Shown: piece by piece, positions 60,272 through 64,000 of the stretch
Layout of the letters: each line of letters begins with the position of its first letter
Numbering within the stretch: position 1 is the first letter of the stretch
Source of the DNA: Nitrospira tepida
GTDB taxonomy: Bacteria > Nitrospirota > Nitrospiria > Nitrospirales > Nitrospiraceae
Direction: 5' to 3'
Assembly: GCF_947241125.1 (NCBI RefSeq)
Contig: NZ_OX365700.1
Span: 2,264,001-2,328,000 of the forward strand
Length of the DNA stretch: 64,000 nt
Position numbers and translations under genes: made by a program
Notes under the pieces: generated by a model
What the model was told of the DNA's origin: nothing
The model's input: the letters and a program-made list of their open reading frames with translations, nothing else
The model's database searches: none

Positions 60272-60649
60272 ATGATGGAGAAACGTGCTCCGTCCCACAC
60301 TGAAGAAGAGGAAATGAATCAACGCCGTCGCCTGCTGGGGTTGGCGCGTCGGGGTGACCAGAAGGCGATCAACAAACTGTTCGAGCTCTATCAGGTCCGT
60401 GTCTTCAGCGGGGACAATCTGAAAAAGGCCGGCAAGTTGCCTGTGTGGCCCGGCGTCGCCGAAGAGGAGAAGAAGGCGCAGCGCCGGCGCGAGGCTGCCG
60501 CGAAGGCCCAAGCCAAGGCCCAGGCGAAGGCGAAAGCAGCGACCAAGGCGTCGGAGAGGAAGGAGCACCGGCCGGCGAAAAGCGCAGCACCAGCTAAAAC
60601 GGCCCATGCCAAGCCGTCACGGCCGGCCAGAGCGCATGCAAAACGGTAG
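60272..60649 (+). CDS. protein with Ala/Lys-rich histone-like tail
   Basis: This 125-residue protein has a compact N-terminal part (NQRRRLLGLARRGDQKAINK and LFELYQVRVFSGDNLKKAGK) and a low-complexity C-terminal half made of A, K and R with repeats such as AKAQAKAQAKAKAATKA. Such tails bind DNA or RNA in H1-like and some ribosome-associated proteins. GGAAGGG lies upstream of the ATG. Function inferred only. Confidence 0.65.
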   Translation: MMEKRAPSHTEEEEMNQRRRLLGLARRGDQKAINKLFELYQVRVFSGDNLKKAGKLPVWPGVAEEEKKAQRRREAAAKAQAKAQAKAKAATKASERKEHRPAKSAAPAKTAHAKPSRPARAHAKR

Positions 60650-60669
60650 ATCGGCTGACCCTCTGCCGA

Positions 60670-60966
60670 TCACTGCACAGCTACCCGCAGCCCAGCTTCA
60701 GCGATCTTCTTGGCGATCGCTTCCGCTTCCTTCCATTCTCCCGTAAAGACCACCGCCTGTCCTTCATGGTCGATTTTATAGGCCAGCTCGAACGCCTTGG
60801 CCGGCGTCATGCCGGGGATGGTCGTGCAGAAGATGTGAATGACCTGCTGGTAGGTATGGCAGTCGCAGTTATAGACCACGACGCGCGCTTCCGTCTCGTT
60901 GCTCGATCCCGTAGAGGTGTGCTCGATTGTTCCCGGGGTCGCGACGGGTGTAGAGGGGGACGGCAT
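60670..60966 (-). CDS. clpS: ATP-dependent Clp protease adaptor ClpS
   Basis: This 98-residue adaptor delivers N-degron substrates to ClpAP. The family core is evident: VVVYNCDCHTYQQVIHIFCT, then GMTPAKAFELAYKIDHEGQA and VVFTGEWKEAEAIAKKI. The usual N-D-D loop is N-C-D here, with three Cys in the binding region, which is unusual for ClpS. The N-terminal ~25 residues are a flexible extension. No clpA gene is in the window. Confidence 0.85.
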   Translation of the reverse strand: MPSPSTPVATPGTIEHTSTGSSNETEARVVVYNCDCHTYQQVIHIFCTTIPGMTPAKAFELAYKIDHEGQAVVFTGEWKEAEAIAKKIAEAGLRVAVQ

Positions 60967-61009
60967 CGGAAGATTCTAGCAAATGGCCCCAGCCCTGCCA
61001 ATGAACGGC

Positions 61010-61687
61010 CTAGCCGAAGGGGGACAGCAGTTCGTGCTCGAGGTCGAGGCCTTCCCGCGCCAGGCTGCGGGCGAACAGATCGTGGTGAGAGCGGGAGTCG
61101 GTGACCGGACGCAGCCCGTGGGCCAGCGCGAGGCGATAGGTGACGTGCAGCGCGGCGGAGGTCTTCACCAATGCGAGCCCATACTCATACGCATAGCTCT
61201 CGTCCGATGATCCGGGCAACCGGGAAAGCCGGCGAACGGCCTCAAGCGTCAAGGGCTGGGATGCCCACCGGGCTTCAAGCAAAGTGAGCAGGGCTGCGGG
61301 TCCCGGGACGAGCCGGCGGCCGATCGTCATGCCGTGAGCCACGTCGAAGAGGCCGCGCTGGAACCGCCGGTCTTCGCCGAGTGCGCAATGGAACATGGCG
61401 CGCCAGGTGGCATCGGACAGGTCCCGATCCACCGCCTCGGCGACCTCACCGGTGAGCGGCCCGCTGACGTGATATCCCTGCACGATTCGTCCGGCCCGTA
61501 CAAGATCGGGAAACTGGTCTCCCATGCGATCCTGATAGGCCGTGGTGCCGGTCAGCGGCGTGAGCTGAATGGCCATGTAATCGCGAAAATGCACGGCCTT
61601 ATACCGTTTCAGCATCAGCTCCAACGTCGCAGGATGGCAGAGGTGAAAGGGGTAATAGAGGGCGTCGGGAAGAAGGGTGGCGCTCAT
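61010..61687 (-). CDS. hypothetical 225-residue protein
   Basis: The protein is rich in His and Leu with a segment LPDALYYPFHLCHPATLELML and an ending LAREGLDLEHELLSPFG. No known domain is recognised. It lies between ClpS and a short acidic protein on the same strand. Function unknown. Confidence 0.55.
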   Translation of the reverse strand: MSATLLPDALYYPFHLCHPATLELMLKRYKAVHFRDYMAIQLTPLTGTTAYQDRMGDQFPDLVRAGRIVQGYHVSGPLTGEVAEAVDRDLSDATWRAMFHCALGEDRRFQRGLFDVAHGMTIGRRLVPGPAALLTLLEARWASQPLTLEAVRRLSRLPGSSDESYAYEYGLALVKTSAALHVTYRLALAHGLRPVTDSRSHHDLFARSLAREGLDLEHELLSPFG

Positions 61688-61718
61688 CGACGTGGCGCGG
61701 AGGCGCGAGGGACCGCCA

Positions 61719-61910
61719 TTACCACTTGTCCATGTCGATCACCTCGGTCGCGTCCCAGAGATTTTTGCTTTCCGCATCGGCGAGCGCCTTTTCCCGGTCT
61801 TCCTTCGTTTCTTGTGTCGGGTCCTGTTCCTCTGCGGCGGATGGCGCCGCCGGCGCCGGGGCGGCCGCAGGATTGGGCCGCTTCTTGTTGGGAGTCATGT
61901 TGACGGGCAT
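61719..61910 (-). CDS. short Ala/Pro-rich acidic protein
   Basis: This 63-residue protein has an Ala/Pro-rich N-terminal half (PAAAPAPAAPSAAEEQ) and an acidic, tryptophan-ending tail (NLWDATEVIDMDKW). It is likely disordered. It could be a small regulator or an artefact; the ATG has no strong ribosome site. Confidence 0.45.
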   Translation of the reverse strand: MPVNMTPNKKRPNPAAAPAPAAPSAAEEQDPTQETKEDREKALADAESKNLWDATEVIDMDKW

Positions 61911-62095
61911 GGTGAATCCTCTTCTTGGGCATCCTCCAATGCATTTATTCCTAAACCGCCTGCGGACGGGGTGTCAAGCCGGCCCTTTGCCTGACCGACC
62001 GCGTTGACTGGGAGAGGCTGGATTGTTACAGTCCGCGGCGGACCATCCACGTTTTCGGCGTCGGCAAGGCAATCACTTCAATCGGCGGGCTCGAC

Positions 62096-62449
62096 ATGCT
62101 CAGTGCAAAGGTACTTTGGCCGCTCTTTCCCCTGTTGCTGTTGATTGTGATCGTCTGTCTCACCTGGGCCTTGGTCGTGGCCGTTCGCGGGCGAAAGAAC
62201 CCGCCCGCGCGATGGCTTCAGATCGGCGCCTTCGCCTGCTACCTGTTGGCGGCGGTGACGGCGATTGCGAGCGAAGGGGGGCGCGCGTCGGTGAACCTGC
62301 ATCGCCCGTTCAGTTTCCTGGCGCAGGTCTGTATCGTCGTCGCCATCCTGGTGGCCTGGAAACAGCAGGACCGCCGGTTGCTGTGGCTCAATACCGGAGC
62401 ATGGACCGGCATTCTCGCCGACACCGCACTGCATTTCATCCTGCGATAG
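62096..62449 (+). CDS. small multi-pass membrane protein
   Basis: This 117-residue protein has about three hydrophobic helices (WPLFPLLLLIVIVCLTWALV, IGAFACYLLAAVTAIA, FLAQVCIVVAILVAWK). No family is recognised. It is transcribed convergently with hemW. Confidence 0.6.
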   Translation: MLSAKVLWPLFPLLLLIVIVCLTWALVVAVRGRKNPPARWLQIGAFACYLLAAVTAIASEGGRASVNLHRPFSFLAQVCIVVAILVAWKQQDRRLLWLNTGAWTGILADTALHFILR

Positions 62450-62478
62450 CGCCGTCCGACCGTTCGGGCGGTTCACCG

Positions 62479-63651
62479 TCAGATCAACCGGATTGCCACC
62501 GAGTCCGCCATCCGCCGTCCCGCCTCCGTCAACCGGATTCGCCCGTCCTTCCGTTCGAGCAACTGTTCGTCCAACAGGGTGGTCAGTTGCCGATGCCACT
62601 CTCGATCGGAGCACAACGAATCGAGCAACCGGTCATCCGCGCCGGCGAGTTGTCGCAGGCCGAAGACCAGCGCTTCGCGGGTTTGCCGGTCGGGGGTCAG
62701 CTCCTCCCGATGGTCCAGGGGAAGCAGGCCCTCGTTCAACCGTGCTTCATAGCCTGACAGGTCGGCGAGGTTTCCAAAGCGGCAGCCGTCCATATAGGAC
62801 TGGGCGCTGGGGCCAAGCCCGAGATAGTCACCGGCTTGCCAGTACAGCAGGTTGTGACGGCACCGATGGCCGGGCCTGGCATAGTTCGAGATTTCGTAGC
62901 GGTCGTAACCGGCTCGCTCCAAAATTCGTTCGGCTGCCTGCTCCATGGCGGTTTGCATCTCTGGATCAGGCTGTTTGGTTGCCCCCGCTTCAATCGCCTG
63001 CGCGAGGGCGGTCTCCGGTTCGATCGTGAGGGCATAGCAGGAGACGTGATCCGGTTGAAGCGAGACCACGCCGGCCAGCGTCTGTTGCCAACTCTCCATC
63101 GACTGTCCGGGCAAGCCGTACATCAGGTCGAGATTGAGATCATCGAAGCCCGCCGCCCTGGCCCATTGCACCGCGCGCAGGAGGTTGGCGGCCAGCGACG
63201 GACGGCCGATGCTGATCAACTCGGCGTCGTTCAAGCTTTCCGCGCCCAGACTCAGTCTGGTCGCGCCGGCCTCCCTCAGCCTGGTCAACATCCGATCGGA
63301 GACCGTGTCCGGATGGGCCTCGACGGTGATCTCGATGTCAGATTGGCAAGTGAAGGTCCGCCGGATCGTCGCCAGCAGGTCGCAGAGTTGATCGGCGCTC
63401 AACACGGTCGGCGTGCCGCCGCCGAAATAGATGCTGGAAAGCGGCCGGCCTGACAGATTCGCTTGGTTGGCGTAGAGGGCCAATTCTTTCCGAAGGGCCG
63501 TCAGAAAGCGCTCGGCCCGGTCCGGCCGATACACCTGGAGATAGAAATTACAAAAGGCGCAGCGAGTCCGGCAGAAGGGGACGTGAAGATAGAGACCCAG
63601 TGGACGGAGACCGTCCCGTTCCGCCTGCTGCCACCCGCCGTCCCGTTCCAT
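62479..63651 (-). CDS. hemW: HemW-type radical SAM heme chaperone
   Basis: This 390-residue protein carries the radical SAM cluster motif in the form CRTRCAFCNF (CxxxCxFCNF), typical of HemW rather than true HemN. IYFGGGTPTVL and EAHPDTV follow, and the C-terminal HemN-like helical region ends QLLERKDGRIRLTEAGRRMA. HemW binds heme and delivers it to partners such as respiratory enzymes. The short flanking gene upstream is on the same strand. Confidence 0.9.
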   Translation of the reverse strand: MERDGGWQQAERDGLRPLGLYLHVPFCRTRCAFCNFYLQVYRPDRAERFLTALRKELALYANQANLSGRPLSSIYFGGGTPTVLSADQLCDLLATIRRTFTCQSDIEITVEAHPDTVSDRMLTRLREAGATRLSLGAESLNDAELISIGRPSLAANLLRAVQWARAAGFDDLNLDLMYGLPGQSMESWQQTLAGVVSLQPDHVSCYALTIEPETALAQAIEAGATKQPDPEMQTAMEQAAERILERAGYDRYEISNYARPGHRCRHNLLYWQAGDYLGLGPSAQSYMDGCRFGNLADLSGYEARLNEGLLPLDHREELTPDRQTREALVFGLRQLAGADDRLLDSLCSDREWHRQLTTLLDEQLLERKDGRIRLTEAGRRMADSVAIRLI

Positions 63652-63672
63652 AAGTTCCGGTAGAAGATCCCG

Positions 63673-63933
63673 TCAGAGATTCAACCGCTTTGAAAAATCC
63701 TTCTGCACGACGACCTCGACCTGATCGAGCGGGGAGTGGCCGCGGTTGCGGACATGCACGGACCATTCGGGGAAACGCCGCAACGTTTCGAACAGGGACT
63801 TCAGCACCTCCGGCTTCACGCGACCTTCCCAGTCGCGAAGCCAACGGTATTCTTCTTCGTTCCCCTCGTAGTCGTCGGGAAACTGCGCTTCCAAACTGAA
63901 GCGAAGGACGAAGGATTGTTCTTCCTGAAACAT
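63673..63933 (-). CDS. small hypothetical protein
   Basis: The ATG ending at 63933 is preceded by GAGGAG (6-base spacing). The 86-residue acidic product, with SLEAQFPDDYEGNEEEYRWL and then RDWEGRVKPEVLKSLFETLR, has no recognised family. It starts on the same strand upstream of hemW with a 21-base gap and may be co-transcribed with it. Confidence 0.6.
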   Translation of the reverse strand: MFQEEQSFVLRFSLEAQFPDDYEGNEEEYRWLRDWEGRVKPEVLKSLFETLRRFPEWSVHVRNRGHSPLDQVEVVVQKDFSKRLNL

Positions 63934-64000
63934 GATGAACTCCTCTGGTGGCAATCGGCCGATCATTGCGAAGGAAAGAACCGACACCCTATAATAAGCG

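Overview
The window looks like chromosome from a GC-rich, Gram-negative, free-living bacterium. Outer-membrane proteins, lipoproteins, an RND efflux system and a PagL-like lipid A deacylase point to a Gram-negative envelope. The mix of glgC, potABCD, a paired sulfur-carrier/threonine-synthase cluster, DUF5069 and DUF3386 proteins and a RiPP cluster with an AsnB-like cyclase is what I would expect from Nitrospirota (Nitrospira-like). That assignment is inference; no rRNA is present to confirm it.

Layout. 0-0.5 kb: tadA. 0.7-7.8 kb (minus strand): a lasso-type RiPP cluster with a PqqD-like recognition protein, an AsnB-like cyclase lacking the glutaminase cysteine, a previously hidden 59-residue precursor with a Met-rich C-terminus, a PRMT-like methyltransferase, an HPr-kinase-like protein and a nucleotidyltransferase-like protein. 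A glycosyltransferase-like gene stands at the head of the cluster. 8-17.5 kb: envelope proteins, a metzincin lipoprotein, a tandem SagB-type oxidoreductase and small lipoproteins. 17.9-21.2 kb: Hsp20, a J-domain protein, a frameshifted BON-domain gene and tRNA-Arg. 21.4-24.9 kb: a BACON/FN3 exported protein and a beta-barrel protein. 25-29.3 kb: glgC followed by a Ski2-like helicase split into two genes in swapped order. 29.4-33.7 kb: potABCD polyamine transport. 33.8-40.9 kb: a three-gene RND efflux system, a HEAT-repeat protein and peptide deformylase. 41.9-47.1 kb (minus strand): two ubiquitin-like sulfur carriers, two E1-like MoeB/ThiF enzymes, a JAMM peptidase, a NIL-domain protein, threonine synthase and cysteine synthase, which together look like protein-thiocarboxylate-dependent sulfur amino acid synthesis. 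47.3-51 kb: a PLD-like nuclease, an FAD monooxygenase, a degenerate nucleotidyltransferase and a TPM-domain protein.

51.0-57.1 kb is a foreign-looking islet bounded by a 55-bp imperfect direct repeat of the 3' end of the TPM gene. It holds two copies of a ~200-bp inverted-repeat element, higBA, several large hairpins, a single-chain SIR2-APAZ-Argonaute (a short-pAgo NADase defence protein, visibly AT-richer than its surroundings) and broken RelE-type toxin genes. A third copy of the inverted-repeat element follows hsp20.

57.1-64 kb: an HD-GYP phosphodiesterase, DUF5069 and DUF3386 proteins, ClpS, several small unknown proteins and HemW.

A dispersed intergenic repeat built from TGACG/CGTCA units occurs four times (6.2, 24.9, 26.1 and 43.2 kb). 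Most promising for new biology are the RiPP cluster with its Met-rich core, the islet carrying the fused SIR2-Argonaute, and the split, order-swapped helicase.
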